A stretch of DNA of 42,639 nt from Nocardia vaccinii NBRC 15922 (GTDB taxonomy: Bacteria; Actinomycetota; Actinomycetes; Mycobacteriales; Mycobacteriaceae), in the NCBI RefSeq assembly GCF_001613305.1, contig NZ_BDCC01000084.1, forward strand, positions 1 through 42,639. The letters run 5' to 3'. The position numbers and the translations under genes are program-made. The notes beneath the pieces are model-generated. The model did not search any database. It was not told where the DNA came from and was given only the letters and a program-made list of their open reading frames with translations. This document shows, in pieces, positions 1 to 8,255 of this stretch (position 1 is its first letter; each line of letters starts with the position of its first letter).

Positions 1-321
1 CGCCCCCGTGCCGGCACCACCCGTGACGGTGGTACCGGGCGCGGTTGTGCCTGGGGTATTGACTCCCGGCGCGGTCGTTCCGGGAGTGTTCGATTGCACC
101 GCAGCGTTATTCGCTACAGGAGTTACGGGATTGGACTGCGTCACACCGGAATTGGAAGCACCGGAGGTACTCGTCGCTGACGCCGCAATACTCGGATGCG
201 GATCGCCACGCCCCGGACGCGACCTTTGCGAGCGATCCTCCCGGATCGACCACGGCGTACCGGGGACCGGCCCGTTCCCGCCGGAGTCGATCTCCGGCTC
301 CACACCCGCAGGGCTCGTCAC
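1..321 (-). CDS. Ser/Thr/Pro-rich protein of unknown function (N-terminal part only)
   Basis: An open frame runs from a GTG at 321-319 to the window edge, giving 107 residues with no stop. The start is well supported: AGGAGG (complement of 329-334) lies seven bases upstream. The first ~45 residues are charged and proline-containing. The rest is low-complexity Ser/Thr/Ala/Gly/Pro with a short repeated N-T-P-G-T-T-A-P-G pattern, as in the linker of a surface, secreted or single-span membrane protein. No domain is recognisable in the visible part. It is divergent from the ESX substrate cassette and shares a 117-base upstream gap with the first leader ORF. The palindrome at 383-398 lies in that gap, but no -10-like hexamer follows it on this strand. 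The reading frame is quite sure; the function is unknown. Confidence 0.7.
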   Translation of the reverse strand, partial: MTSPAGVEPEIDSGGNGPVPGTPWSIREDRSQRSRPGRGDPHPSIAASATSTSGASNSGVTQSNPVTPVANNAAVQSNTPGTTAPGVNTPGTTAPGTTVTGGAGTGA

Positions 322-382
322 GATCCGGCCTCCTGTGTACCTCACCCGCTCACCATCCTCACCGCCGACGCCAGGACGACGG

Positions 383-409
383 TTCCCATCGGTGGGAATC
401 CCCGACAAT
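383..409 (+). promoter_or_regulatory. Palindromic promoter element, copy 1 (perfect)
   Basis: TTCCCATCGGTGGGAA at 383-398 has perfect six-base arms and a four-base spacer. Five bases later comes the -10-like hexamer GACAAT (404-409). The same arrangement with the same spacing recurs at four other substrate operons here. The next start with a good ribosome site (ATG 439) is 29 bases downstream. No TTGACA-like -35 is present; the left arm occupies that position. Promoter function is inferred from the recurrence. Confidence 0.6.
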
Positions 410-438
410 GAGCCTGTCGGAAATGGAGGTCTCCGCCC

Positions 439-507
439 ATGCGCCGCAATCGGTCGAACGAATGGTCGCGGCACCGGGCGCGGAGGCCTCACGCGATGGG
501 AGACTGA
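439..507 (+). CDS. Possible 22-residue leader peptide
   Basis: ATG at 439 is preceded by GGAGG at 425-429 with nine bases between, and lies 29 bases after the -10-like hexamer at 404-409. The product is 22 residues and very Arg/His-rich. Its TGA (505-507) shares a base with the ATG of a second short frame at 507, which in turn overlaps the 605 gene. This looks like a chain for translational coupling, but short frames arise easily by chance in high-GC DNA. No similarity to a known leader is claimed. Confidence 0.3.
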   Translation: MRRNRSNEWSRHRARRPHAMGD

Positions 508-608
508 TGCTGCCTGTGGTGATTCACCTGGCCTCGACGGCCGGTACACCGCGTGCCGGTTGTGATGGCGGCGCATCGGTTCGGAGGATGTCGGGGTCAC
601 GCGCATGA
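507..608 (+). CDS. Possible 33-residue coupling ORF upstream of the first ESX substrate
   Basis: ATG at 507 overlaps the stop of the 439 frame (TGATG), and GGGAG lies four bases upstream. Its TGA (606-608) overlaps the ATG at 605 as ATGA, the usual layout of coupled actinobacterial genes. The 605 gene lacks a good ribosome site of its own: GGAGG at 583-587 is 17 bases away. Coupling from this frame would therefore explain how it is translated. The peptide has no recognisable domain. Confidence 0.27.
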   Translation: MLPVVIHLASTAGTPRAGCDGGASVRRMSGSRA

Positions 609-2371
609 CCGAAGATATGCATAAGATGCTCATGCCGTTCTGGGAGCCGCCGGGATCCGCGGCGCCGGACGCGAGTATGAATTCCCAGTACACATCCGAT
701 CCGCAATACCCGAAAGACTATCAATTTTCGCTGACGACCGCGAAATTGTATCATTCGATGCCCGACTTTTTCCAGAAGACATTCAGTAGCTTCGGCAAGG
801 GCAGTAAAACCGAACCGCCGAAAAAGGCGGACATACCACAACTTCCCGCATCGTTCAGCAGTGCGCAGAATCAGGTCGGCAGTTTCACCAATTATGCGGT
901 GGTGGCGCTGAAACTCAACCAGGCGTTCTCGGATCTTTCGAATTCGGACACTACTCTCGCGCCACTCGCGCAACAAGCGGCGACGACTTCCACGGACGGG
1001 CAAACCGCCCTCAATTCGGCCATCGACTCCATCAGTGATTCCGCTCCGACCGTTCCGCCCGGCGGAATCACGGAGGACGATTACATCATCAGCTATCTCG
1101 ACAAGGCCCTTGCGGCGGCGAAGAAGGCTGTCGACAAGGCCATTGCCGACTACGACAAGACCGCTGGGTCGGTCGACGGTCAGACCAAGCAGATCCAGGA
1201 CCTCCAACAGCAGGTCAAGGATCTGCAGGCGCAGAACGCGAAACTGCAGCAGCAGTTGGACGGCGGCGGTGCGAGCGGTCCGGCCGCGTCCTACAACCCT
1301 GCCGGTCTCGATCCGTACAGCACCGGTACGAGCGCCGGCACCAGCTGGTCGCCGCTGAATCTGGGCGCGGATACTGGTGCCTCCGGCTCGCTCGGTTCGC
1401 TGGGCGGCTCTTCGCTGGGTGATTCGTCGCTCGGTAACGGCACAGCCGGAACGACCGGCGGGCTGGGCAATACGGGATCCACGGTCCCGGCGGCGGTCGA
1501 TTCCGGTTCCGGTTCCGCGGGATCGGGTATGAGCGATCTGATGAGCTCGATGCTGCCGATGATGATGATGATGCAGCAACAGCGCGGGCTGGGCGACGGG
1601 CTCGGCGATCAGGGCAACGGGGATCGCCTCGAGCCGGACCGCGCACGGGACTACCCGGCCGCCATGGCGCCACCCTCGGCCGGCCCGTCGACCACTCCGC
1701 CCGCCCAGGCGGCACAGCCCTCACAGTCGCAGTCCCAATCGCAGTCGGGGCCGCCGCAGGGTGCGACGGGACCGGCGCACCCCGGTGCACCCGCCCCGCG
1801 CACCCCCGGCGCGGACGGTCTGGTCACCTACACCTTCCCCGACGGCCGCACCCAGAAAGTGTCGCCCACTGTCGCGCAGGCACTGGACGCCGCGTTCTCC
1901 AACAACGCCGGGACCGACGCCCAGGCGGCGTATTCGAAGACTCCGGCGAAGTGGACGGACAACAAGCAGATCGGCACTCGCATCGATCCGTCGCAGCTCA
2001 AGACCGGTGACGTGGCGACCTGGGACGGTAGCAAGACCGCGATCCTGGTGGTCTGGGGTTCGGGCGATCCGAGTGCGAGCGCGGGGGCCGATCCCAGTGC
2101 GGGGGCGGGCAGTGCCTCCGGCGCCGATGCCGCTTCGGGCAGCCTGCAGGTCATCGTCGACGGTCAGTTGGTGCCATTCGACGAGCAGCTCTCGGGCAAG
2201 GCCGGCGCGTTCGGGAATTTCGCCGGATTCGCCCACCCGAACAACGTCGACGCGAGCGGCACCCATACCGATCCGACCACATCCGCAGGAGTCCCGGCGG
2301 CGGCCGATCCGTCCGCGGGGACCGATCCGTCCGCCGCGGCCGCACCGGCGGTCGCGGGTCCGGCGTCCTGA
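605..2371 (+). CDS. Coiled-coil ESX-associated secreted protein with C-terminal domain shared with the lectin protein
   Basis: This 588-residue protein is a likely ESX substrate. There is no signal peptide. Residues ~80-220 are helical and end in a clear coiled coil (repeated Q-x-x-D-L-Q heptads, ~190-220). A Gly/Ser linker follows, then a run of five Met (1558-1572) and a Gln/Ser/Pro-rich stretch. Residues ~405-555 form a compact domain with F/L-P-D-G-x-T near its start, G-D-V-x-x-W in the middle and F-x-G-F-x-H-P near the end. The same domain closes the 11352 lectin protein. Here it carries an Asp/Pro/Ser/Ala-rich insertion of about 28 residues. The start is fixed by an in-frame stop at 563 with no earlier start codon. 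It is the first gene of a cassette followed by an EspB-like gene. The ESX assignment rests on context. Confidence 0.75.
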   Translation: MTEDMHKMLMPFWEPPGSAAPDASMNSQYTSDPQYPKDYQFSLTTAKLYHSMPDFFQKTFSSFGKGSKTEPPKKADIPQLPASFSSAQNQVGSFTNYAVVALKLNQAFSDLSNSDTTLAPLAQQAATTSTDGQTALNSAIDSISDSAPTVPPGGITEDDYIISYLDKALAAAKKAVDKAIADYDKTAGSVDGQTKQIQDLQQQVKDLQAQNAKLQQQLDGGGASGPAASYNPAGLDPYSTGTSAGTSWSPLNLGADTGASGSLGSLGGSSLGDSSLGNGTAGTTGGLGNTGSTVPAAVDSGSGSAGSGMSDLMSSMLPMMMMMQQQRGLGDGLGDQGNGDRLEPDRARDYPAAMAPPSAGPSTTPPAQAAQPSQSQSQSQSGPPQGATGPAHPGAPAPRTPGADGLVTYTFPDGRTQKVSPTVAQALDAAFSNNAGTDAQAAYSKTPAKWTDNKQIGTRIDPSQLKTGDVATWDGSKTAILVVWGSGDPSASAGADPSAGAGSASGADAASGSLQVIVDGQLVPFDEQLSGKAGAFGNFAGFAHPNNVDASGTHTDPTTSAGVPAAADPSAGTDPSAAAAPAVAGPAS

Positions 2372-2401
2372 TCGATGGCGACGAGGTGACAGGAGGGTGT
2401 T

Positions 2402-3868
2402 GTGGCATTGAACGTCGACCCGGGCGAACTCGCCGCGGCCGCAACGCAACTCGCCGCATTGGCGCAGTCGACGCACGCGTCGCTGCCGCAGTCCTGGGTG
2501 ATACCCGCGGGGGCGGAACAGATCTCGGCCGAACATGTTCCGCAACTCAACGGGCAGGCCGCGAATCTGTTCGATCGCACTGCCGGGCTGTTGCACGACA
2601 TCCACACCACCGCCCACAAGATCGGCGCCGCGGCGGCCGACTACACGCGGACCGACGGTGAGGGCGGCCGCACGGTCGGCGGTAGCGGCGGTGAGGTGCT
2701 GAGCAATCCGGTTGACCTTCCGCAGCCTCCCGGAGCGCGGCAGCCGCCGGTGTTCTCCCTGCCGGACGCACCCGCCGTCGATCCGCTGATCTTCGCCGAG
2801 CAACTGCGTGCCGGGCCCGGACCGGGACCGGCCGCGGCATTCGCCTCGAATGTGCGTGACTATCTGGCCGGATCCCATCAGGTGGCGCTGGGCGGCCTGG
2901 ACCAGGCCGCTCGCACGATGCAGCACTGGACGCCAGTGGGTACCGATGCGGCGGCCGAACTGGATCGGCATCGAGGCGTGCTCGACGAATTGGGCACGTT
3001 GCTGTCGGATCTGGCCGATGGCGCGGACAATTACGGCAACGCCTTCAGTACGGCGAAAGCACAGCACCCCACCCCCGAGGAGATCATCGCCGCCCGCAAG
3101 GAGTTGCTGGCCGCGATCCGCTCCAAGAATCAGCTCGGGGTCGACGACGCACTCGCCAAATTCCAGGAGCAGAACGCCCGTTCGGCGGAGACCATCGCCG
3201 GATACTCCGCCAAAGTCAATTCCGGCAACGGTACGTCGTCCACCAGCAGCGGCAATTCCGGCGGCTCCGGGGACTCGAGTGCGCTCACCTCGATGCTGCC
3301 CCTGCTGACCAGCATGATGTCCGGCGCGAACGGCCTGAATCCGTCAAATCAGGACAGCACGGATTCCGCGTCGGATCTCGGCAGCCTGAACGACACCCTC
3401 GGCGGGCTGGGCGGTTACAGCGGCTACGGCGGCGGCGGGGGCGGGGGCGACAGTACGGACTTCGGCGCGAGCGTGCCCACGGCCGACGACGTGTCCGCCA
3501 CGCAGAACGCGATGATCGTGGGCCCGATGCCGCTGGCCACCAGTGCCGCGGCGGCGGCCTCCGGTCTGGCCAGCGCGCCGGTGGCCGAATCGCTGGGGTC
3601 CGCGGGCGCGGCCGCCGCGGCCAGAGCCGGCGGTGCGGGCGGGAGCCCGATGATGCCGTATATGCCCATGTCACCCGGTATGGGCGGGGCGGGCGGTTCG
3701 AACAACGAGCGCAACCGCGTCGTGGCATGGCATCCCGACCGGCTGATGTACGTCGACGACACCCCGCACACCGAGCCGGTCATCGGGGAGAAGCCGACGA
3801 TCGCGCCGAGCGTGACGCCGCCGACACCCGCCAATCCGAATTCGAGCCCAGCCGGAGGTTCCGCGTGA
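2402..3868 (+). CDS. EspB-like PE-PPE fusion protein, ESX substrate
   Basis: 488 residues with a GTG start, AGGAGG six bases upstream. Several features match mycobacterial EspB. The helical N-half ends in the secretion motif Y81-x-x-x-D85. A second helical segment contains H-W-T-P-V-G-T-D-A-A-A followed by A-Q-H-P-T-P-E-E-I, comparable to EspB N-W-E-G-D-A-A-T-A and R-E-H-P-T-Y-E-D-I. A Gly/Ser/Ala-rich tail follows, and near the C-terminus T-E-P-V-I-G parallels T-E-A-V-I-G. EspB is exported by ESX-1, is processed near its C-terminus by MycP1 and forms rings. By homology this one would be exported by the ESX machine encoded downstream and may be cleaved by its MycP. It overlaps the next gene by GTGA. 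The family call is fairly sure; the choice of exporter is inferred. Confidence 0.8.
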   Translation: MALNVDPGELAAAATQLAALAQSTHASLPQSWVIPAGAEQISAEHVPQLNGQAANLFDRTAGLLHDIHTTAHKIGAAAADYTRTDGEGGRTVGGSGGEVLSNPVDLPQPPGARQPPVFSLPDAPAVDPLIFAEQLRAGPGPGPAAAFASNVRDYLAGSHQVALGGLDQAARTMQHWTPVGTDAAAELDRHRGVLDELGTLLSDLADGADNYGNAFSTAKAQHPTPEEIIAARKELLAAIRSKNQLGVDDALAKFQEQNARSAETIAGYSAKVNSGNGTSSTSSGNSGGSGDSSALTSMLPLLTSMMSGANGLNPSNQDSTDSASDLGSLNDTLGGLGGYSGYGGGGGGGDSTDFGASVPTADDVSATQNAMIVGPMPLATSAAAAASGLASAPVAESLGSAGAAAAARAGGAGGSPMMPYMPMSPGMGGAGGSNNERNRVVAWHPDRLMYVDDTPHTEPVIGEKPTIAPSVTPPTPANPNSSPAGGSA

Positions 3869-4224
3869 ACGAGATTCATCCCGACGTCCAGGCGGCCCTG
3901 GATGCCGCCCGCGAGCTACGACACCGGATCGCGGATCTACGCGAGCGGATCGACGGGATCCGCGCCCGGCGCCCGTCACCGACGGGCGCGGTGATTCCCG
4001 AGGTGGACGCGATGGGGCGGCTCACCGGCCTGTACTTCGCCCCGGGCACCTGTGACCGGTTCACCTGCGATGAGCTCAATACCGAGATCATGGCCGCGAT
4101 CCGGGAAAGCACCCTCGACGCTGCCCGCCGATACCGGACGGTGATGGACGACGAGCCTTGGCCGGAGTCGGCCGCGACGGATGACGCCGAGCCGATATCG
4201 GCTGCGGCGCAGGCACAGTCGTGA
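3865..4224 (+). CDS. EspL/YbaB-like small protein (copy A)
   Basis: 119 residues. The GTG at 3865 overlaps the EspB-like stop (GTGA), and GGAGG lies six bases upstream. Layout is YbaB/EbfC-like: an N-terminal helix (~5-35), a beta segment containing D-A-M-G-R-L-T-G-L, then a helix E-I-M-A-A-I-R-E-S. The arrangement resembles mycobacterial EspL, which lies beside espB in ESX-1 and supports EspA-type substrate handling. A close paralogue lies at 10212-10544; both share A-R-R-P-S-P, V-I-P-E-V-D and A-P-G-T before the helix. The role is probably a cytosolic chaperone or nucleoid-type helper for the adjacent substrates. The fold class is likely; the function is inferred from position. Confidence 0.72.
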   Translation: MNEIHPDVQAALDAARELRHRIADLRERIDGIRARRPSPTGAVIPEVDAMGRLTGLYFAPGTCDRFTCDELNTEIMAAIRESTLDAARRYRTVMDDEPWPESAATDDAEPISAAAQAQS

Positions 4225-4952
4225 CCGAGCCGGACGCGGTCACCGTCGCCGATACCGTTCGCTGGCTGCACGAAGAGGGTCTGATGCGGTTGGCGAGTGT
4301 AGCCGACCGCATCCCGAATCCGGTGTGCGCGTACACCGTCGACGTCGCCACGGGAACGGTCACGGTCTTCCCGGCCACCGGGGCGGGCCTGGGCGCGGAC
4401 GTGGTGACGCTGGCCGCCGACGATCTGCCCGCACCGAACGGTCCGCCGAAACGTCTGGTCATCGTCGGGGTCACCACGTCGGAGACCGTGCTGATCGTGG
4501 ATCTCGCTGCGAGCCGGGACATCTCGATCGACGCCGATCGCCCGGAGGCCGCGGCCCGATCGTGGGTGCTGCAGTTGCTGCTGAATCCGGAGATCACCCT
4601 GACGACCAACAGTGCCGAGGTGACGATCGCCGATTCGCCGCGGTTGCGGCACAGCTTCATTCCCGGTGGCCGCAGGCTCATCAACGTCGATGATCGGCAT
4701 CCGCCGGTCACCGTGATCACCCTCAACTCCGCCGCCGAGGGTACCGATCATCTCGAGGTCGATCCGGACGACAGCGGTGAGATGTACCTGGGCGCGCGTC
4801 GCTGGCCGCTGCGCCAGGTGCTGACCATGGACGACAGCGCCTGGAAGGAACTTTCCGGGAGGCTGTCCGCGCCGGCCGAGAGCGCCTTCGGCCCCTCCGT
4901 GTCCACACCCGCCGAACATGCGCTCGCGACCGGCGCAGACACTCGCCGATAG
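4221..4952 (+). CDS. Conserved-looking protein of unknown function
   Basis: 243 residues; its GTG overlaps the preceding stop (GTGA), implying coupled translation with the EspL-like gene. The protein is soluble, with no signal peptide or membrane segment. Its pattern is alternating short strands and helices: a ~40-residue helical start, a strand-rich part with L-V-I-V-G-V-T and V-L-I-V-D-L-A-A, a helix A-A-R-S-W-V-L-Q-L-L, then further strands to about residue 210 and a disordered tail. I do not recognise the family. It has no counterpart in the second cassette (8256-10893), although its neighbours on both sides do. Confidence 0.7.
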   Translation: MTEPDAVTVADTVRWLHEEGLMRLASVADRIPNPVCAYTVDVATGTVTVFPATGAGLGADVVTLAADDLPAPNGPPKRLVIVGVTTSETVLIVDLAASRDISIDADRPEAAARSWVLQLLLNPEITLTTNSAEVTIADSPRLRHSFIPGGRRLINVDDRHPPVTVITLNSAAEGTDHLEVDPDDSGEMYLGARRWPLRQVLTMDDSAWKELSGRLSAPAESAFGPSVSTPAEHALATGADTRR

Positions 4953-4960
4953 GAGTTGTC

Positions 4961-5308
4961 ATGACCGATATGCAGGATCTCGACGATGTCGACCAGGACG
5001 ATCGAACATCCCAACGGACAGCCGTGTACGAGGTGTTCAATCCGGACCACACCGTCGGGGTGGCCTGTGACCGCGACGGCGAGGTGATCGGCCTGCACCT
5101 GACCGAGGACGCCAAGGACAACGGCGACACCTGGCTGAGCGCCGAGATCGTGCGACTGGCCAGGCTGGCCCACCTGAAGTCGCGGGTCGGTCTGCGGGCC
5201 GAGATGGAACACAACGGCGCTCGCCCCTACACCATCGACGCGCTGGACCTGCCATCCGAGGCCACGTATCGAGCCATCGAGGACGCCGAGTTCGGCCAGT
5301 CCGGCTGA
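4961..5308 (+). CDS. Small ESX-locus protein, YbaB-like layout (copy A)
   Basis: 115 residues; AGGAG lies a few bases upstream of ATG 4961. The core reads Y-E-V-F-N-P-D-H-T-V-G-V-A-C-D, then G-L-H-L, W-L-S-A-E-I-V-R-L-A-R-L-A and a further helix. The paralogue at 10546-10893 keeps this framework almost unchanged. The strand-strand-helix layout after an acidic N-terminus is reminiscent of YbaB-like ESX accessory proteins. I cannot assign a Pfam family with confidence; mycobacterial DUF2694-type proteins are a possibility. In both cassettes it travels with an EspL-like gene, which suggests the two products act together on a substrate. Confidence 0.7.
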   Translation: MTDMQDLDDVDQDDRTSQRTAVYEVFNPDHTVGVACDRDGEVIGLHLTEDAKDNGDTWLSAEIVRLARLAHLKSRVGLRAEMEHNGARPYTIDALDLPSEATYRAIEDAEFGQSG

Positions 5309-5366
5309 CCCCGGCTCCGCAACGCCGCCCACCGATGTCCGCCGCCGCACCGAACAGGACCACGAC

Positions 5367-5684
5367 ATGCCCGACATGCTGAACATGGATGAGCCGCAGG
5401 AGGTCATCGCGGCCTCGAGTCGTTTCGCCGGGGCCATCACCTCGGTCACCGATCGGGTCGGCGTCGTCGTGGATGATCTGGTGCTGCCCGCGAATCGGGA
5501 TTCGCCGCTCGATCAGCGATGCGGTGCTGTGAATGATTGGATCGGCGCGCATCTGAGCGATGCGGGGACCCGGTTTTCCGGCCACGCCGTGACGACGCAT
5601 CAGCAGGCTCGCGACCGCACGGTGGCGATCGCCGGCGCGGATGCCGCGGGTGCGACGGAAGTATCCGGGACCGAATCGATCTGA
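5367..5684 (+). CDS. EspC-like small ESX substrate (free-standing)
   Basis: 105 residues, all-helical, beginning M-P-D-M-L-N-M-D. The opening M-P-D-x-L-N-x-D also starts the 647-residue protein at 8256, whose first ~95 residues are an EspC-like domain. The length and two-helix pattern fit the EspC/WXG100-like class, but no clear WxG or YxxxD is visible, so it may rely on a partner. The best candidate is the product of the gene seven bases downstream (5692). A weak AGGA ribosome site precedes the ATG. A Rosetta-stone argument from the fused protein at 8256 supports a partnership with the 5692 product. Confidence 0.62.
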   Translation: MPDMLNMDEPQEVIAASSRFAGAITSVTDRVGVVVDDLVLPANRDSPLDQRCGAVNDWIGAHLSDAGTRFSGHAVTTHQQARDRTVAIAGADAAGATEVSGTESI

Positions 5685-5691
5685 ACGCCGG

Positions 5692-8166
5692 ATGTACTCC
5701 GAGTACGACAGCCCGCACTGGAACGAGATCGTCGGCCACAACTGGCCGGCGATATCACCGCGTGACTGGCGTCGGCTCGAGTCCGCCGCCCGCGACGGCG
5801 CGGCGGCGATCGATCCCCAGGAGGCCGCGCGCGCCCGGCACGTCTTCGAGGAACGCGTGCGCGCCAGTGCGGGCTTGCAGCCGATCAAGGACGATATGCT
5901 CGCCCAGCAGGGCACTCCGCAGGCGTTCGTCGACGCGCTCGTCGCCGCCGCGGACACCTACGGCCGGATCGGCGGCCTGGTGCATCGGACCCGGAACAGC
6001 ATCCTGGATATCGTCGGCGATGCGGACCGCCGGATCGCGCGGATACCGCCGGGCTCGCACAGCGACGACAAACAGGAGCGGCAGCGGGTCGCGGGCATCA
6101 TCGAGCAGGCGAGACGGGCTGTCGACGATGTGGTGAACCGGGCGTTGGCCGAGATCGGGCCGCAGGGTCTGCCGGAACTGTCCGGCATCTCCGACGCGTT
6201 GGGCGAGCCGGGCCCGTGGGCTACCGGAAATTCGCATCCCACAGGACATTCGGGATATCCGCAGCACCAACGGCCGGGTCCGCGGTGGCATTACGGACCG
6301 GGGGAGCACGGCCCCATCGGATTCGATATCGGCTGGGACGGCCTGCGCCCGCCGCCGGGGTGGGGGCCGCTGGATCTGCCCGGGACGACGACCGACGTTC
6401 CGGACCAGGCGCCGGGTTCGGCCGCGCCGCGGGAAGAAACGACTTCCGGGCCGGAAACCCCTGCACCGCAAGGAGATACACCGCCGGTCATGTCGGGGCC
6501 GTTGGTGGCGGGGCCCGCCGCAGTGCCCCCCTCACCCGGTGTCGTGCCGTCCGGATCGCAGGCCGCCGATCAGGGCGCCGATACCGATGGCAGTGTCGGA
6601 GACGACGAATCGTCCACCTCGGTGCCCCCGGATTCGTCGGCACCCCAGGACTATTCGCCGAACGATGCTAAAACACACAGCAGCACAGCGGATCCCACGT
6701 CGACTCCGCATACCGCGACATCGGACCCCGGGACGATCGGCACCCGGGCCAGTTCGCCCGCGACCGAGGAACCGGCCGCGGATCTGGTCTTGCCCGGTGT
6801 CATCATGGCGATGGTCGAGCCTCCGTCCGCGGTCCTCGGTTCATCGGTGGCTCCGCCATCCGGTACCGCGATCCCGCCCGCCACCGGGGACCGGTTCCGC
6901 TCTCCGCAGATTGCGGATTCGGCTGCGGCACAAGCGGATGGCAGAGTTTCGGGGCCACCGAAAGGCGCCGTCGCCGGTCCCGCGTCGGCGGCGCCGCACG
7001 TCTCGGCCCCGGCGGGGCAGAGCAAACCGCCCGCCCGGAACCGGGCGGACGATGCGGCGACCGGGCCCACCGGCGAGACCGGCGAGCACGAGGCCGGTTC
7101 GCCCGCGGCCGGCGGCAGCGATGAGCTGATCCGGGATGCGGTCGGTGCGGCGTTGGTGGCCGGGTCGGCGCCGGCCTTCCTGCTCGGCGAGCGGCTGGAC
7201 GCGGATCTGGTGCTGGCCCGTTCACTGTTGAGCAGCATTCTCGCGGCGGCCGATCCGCAGCGGATGAGTCCGGCATGGGCGGTATCGATCATGCGGCATG
7301 CGGGCGGGGTCAGCGCGTTCGTGACCTCCGACGAGGGCCGGGGCTGGATTCCGGCCGGGACGTACCTGCCCCGCGAGATGTCCATCCCGTGGGTGTGGTC
7401 GGTGTCGGAGGGGGCGGCGTGGGAGGGGCTGGCCGACCCGGCGCGAATCCTGGTGGAGTTCGCCCTGGCCTGGGGCGCGCAGTCCGGGGCCCGGTTGTCC
7501 GCGCTGGCCTCGTCCGCACCGATCGACGCCGATATGCTGCGCCAACTCGGTGATCTGCCCGCGGCCGGTTCGGTATCCGCCGAGCCGACGATGAATTTCT
7601 CCGCTCCGGCAACCGGTTTGACCGACCGGCTCGGTCTGGTCGGTGCGCGCAAGCTCCAGGAGCGGGTCGAGGCGATCGACTCGGACGCGATCCGCGATCG
7701 CTGTGTGGATCTGGCCTTCGACGCGAATACCCGTGTGGCGCAGATAGGTTCGGACACCTCGCGGTCGCTGGGCGCGCCCGTGCTGCGGGAGCGGATCCTG
7801 GACACCGTGCGGCAGTTGCGGCCGGTGCCGCCGGAGTGGTGGGAGGAACTGCGCGACGCCGACGATCTGATCGCGGCCTCTATGGCGGCGTTGCGCACGG
7901 ATGTCTCCCGCGTCGCGCTGGGCCAGTTGCGCGCCGAAACCGCCGATGCCCGAGCCGCTTCCGCGTTGCGGGCGATGGTGTTCGAACGCCGGGCCGACGA
8001 ACTGGTACTGCTGTTGGCCGCGGAACCGGCGCGACAGGTTCTGCGTGATGCGGTCTACGCGCACGGACAGCTCGTGGATCATCCGCGTTTCGCGCAACTG
8101 GCTGCGGCGGCAGCGCGCGCGGCAGCGGTGCGACGGCCCACCATCACCGCGCCGCCGACGCGGTGA
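5692..8166 (+). CDS. Large ESX-associated protein: helical N-domain, Pro-rich linker, conserved C-terminal domain (copy A)
   Basis: 824 residues from ATG 5692, seven bases after the EspC-like stop. An earlier in-frame start at 5641 would overlap that gene by 44 bases. Residues ~5-165 are helical and begin with H-N-W-P-A-I-S-P, as in N-domains of ESX-linked toxins and EspE/CpnT-type proteins. About 300 residues of Pro/Ser/Thr/Ala-rich linker follow. The C-terminal ~315 residues hold a conserved domain with V-F/T-S-D-E-G-R-G-W near its start, W-E-G-L-A-D-P-A-R-I-L-V-E-F-A-L-A-W, and later L-R-D-A-D-D-L. This domain recurs in the 8256 protein at roughly half identity. I recall similar C-termini in mycobacterial Rv3899c-type proteins (DUF5631/5632), unverified. 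It is a likely ESX substrate with no visible catalytic motif. Confidence 0.72.
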   Translation: MYSEYDSPHWNEIVGHNWPAISPRDWRRLESAARDGAAAIDPQEAARARHVFEERVRASAGLQPIKDDMLAQQGTPQAFVDALVAAADTYGRIGGLVHRTRNSILDIVGDADRRIARIPPGSHSDDKQERQRVAGIIEQARRAVDDVVNRALAEIGPQGLPELSGISDALGEPGPWATGNSHPTGHSGYPQHQRPGPRWHYGPGEHGPIGFDIGWDGLRPPPGWGPLDLPGTTTDVPDQAPGSAAPREETTSGPETPAPQGDTPPVMSGPLVAGPAAVPPSPGVVPSGSQAADQGADTDGSVGDDESSTSVPPDSSAPQDYSPNDAKTHSSTADPTSTPHTATSDPGTIGTRASSPATEEPAADLVLPGVIMAMVEPPSAVLGSSVAPPSGTAIPPATGDRFRSPQIADSAAAQADGRVSGPPKGAVAGPASAAPHVSAPAGQSKPPARNRADDAATGPTGETGEHEAGSPAAGGSDELIRDAVGAALVAGSAPAFLLGERLDADLVLARSLLSSILAAADPQRMSPAWAVSIMRHAGGVSAFVTSDEGRGWIPAGTYLPREMSIPWVWSVSEGAAWEGLADPARILVEFALAWGAQSGARLSALASSAPIDADMLRQLGDLPAAGSVSAEPTMNFSAPATGLTDRLGLVGARKLQERVEAIDSDAIRDRCVDLAFDANTRVAQIGSDTSRSLGAPVLRERILDTVRQLRPVPPEWWEELRDADDLIAASMAALRTDVSRVALGQLRAETADARAASALRAMVFERRADELVLLLAAEPARQVLRDAVYAHGQLVDHPRFAQLAAAAARAAAVRRPTITAPPTR

Positions 8167-8194
8167 GATTCGGCGGACGGGCAGCTGATCGGGC

Positions 8195-8221
8195 GTCCCA
8201 CGGGTGGGAAGGCATGACAAT
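8195..8221 (+). promoter_or_regulatory. Palindromic promoter element, copy 2
   Basis: GTCCCACGGGTGGGAA at 8195-8210 matches the TTCCCA-N4-TGGGAA palindrome at all but one arm base. GACAAT follows at 8216-8221 after exactly five bases, and ATG 8256 lies 34 bases further on. The downstream half, TGGGAAGGC-A-TGACAATGG, is nearly identical to the minus-strand copy at 17230-17204. Confidence 0.6.
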
Positions 8222-8255
8222 GGTCGAATCGGCGGGTGGAAGGACTTGATGCGGC

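Noticed and set aside
8..565. 185-residue plus-strand open frame at the window start
   Set aside because: It is the antisense shadow of the minus-strand Ser/Thr-rich gene starting at 321, which has a perfect ribosome site and a natural low-complexity composition.
408..608. 66-residue frame from ATG 408
   Set aside because: Its ATG overlaps the -10-like hexamer and has no ribosome site. If this frame is used, entry at 507 through the TGATG overlap is more plausible.
1555..1576. Run of ATG triplets considered as a phase-variable microsatellite
   Set aside because: It is a trinucleotide run within an open frame, so slippage would not switch the gene; it encodes five Met in a linker.
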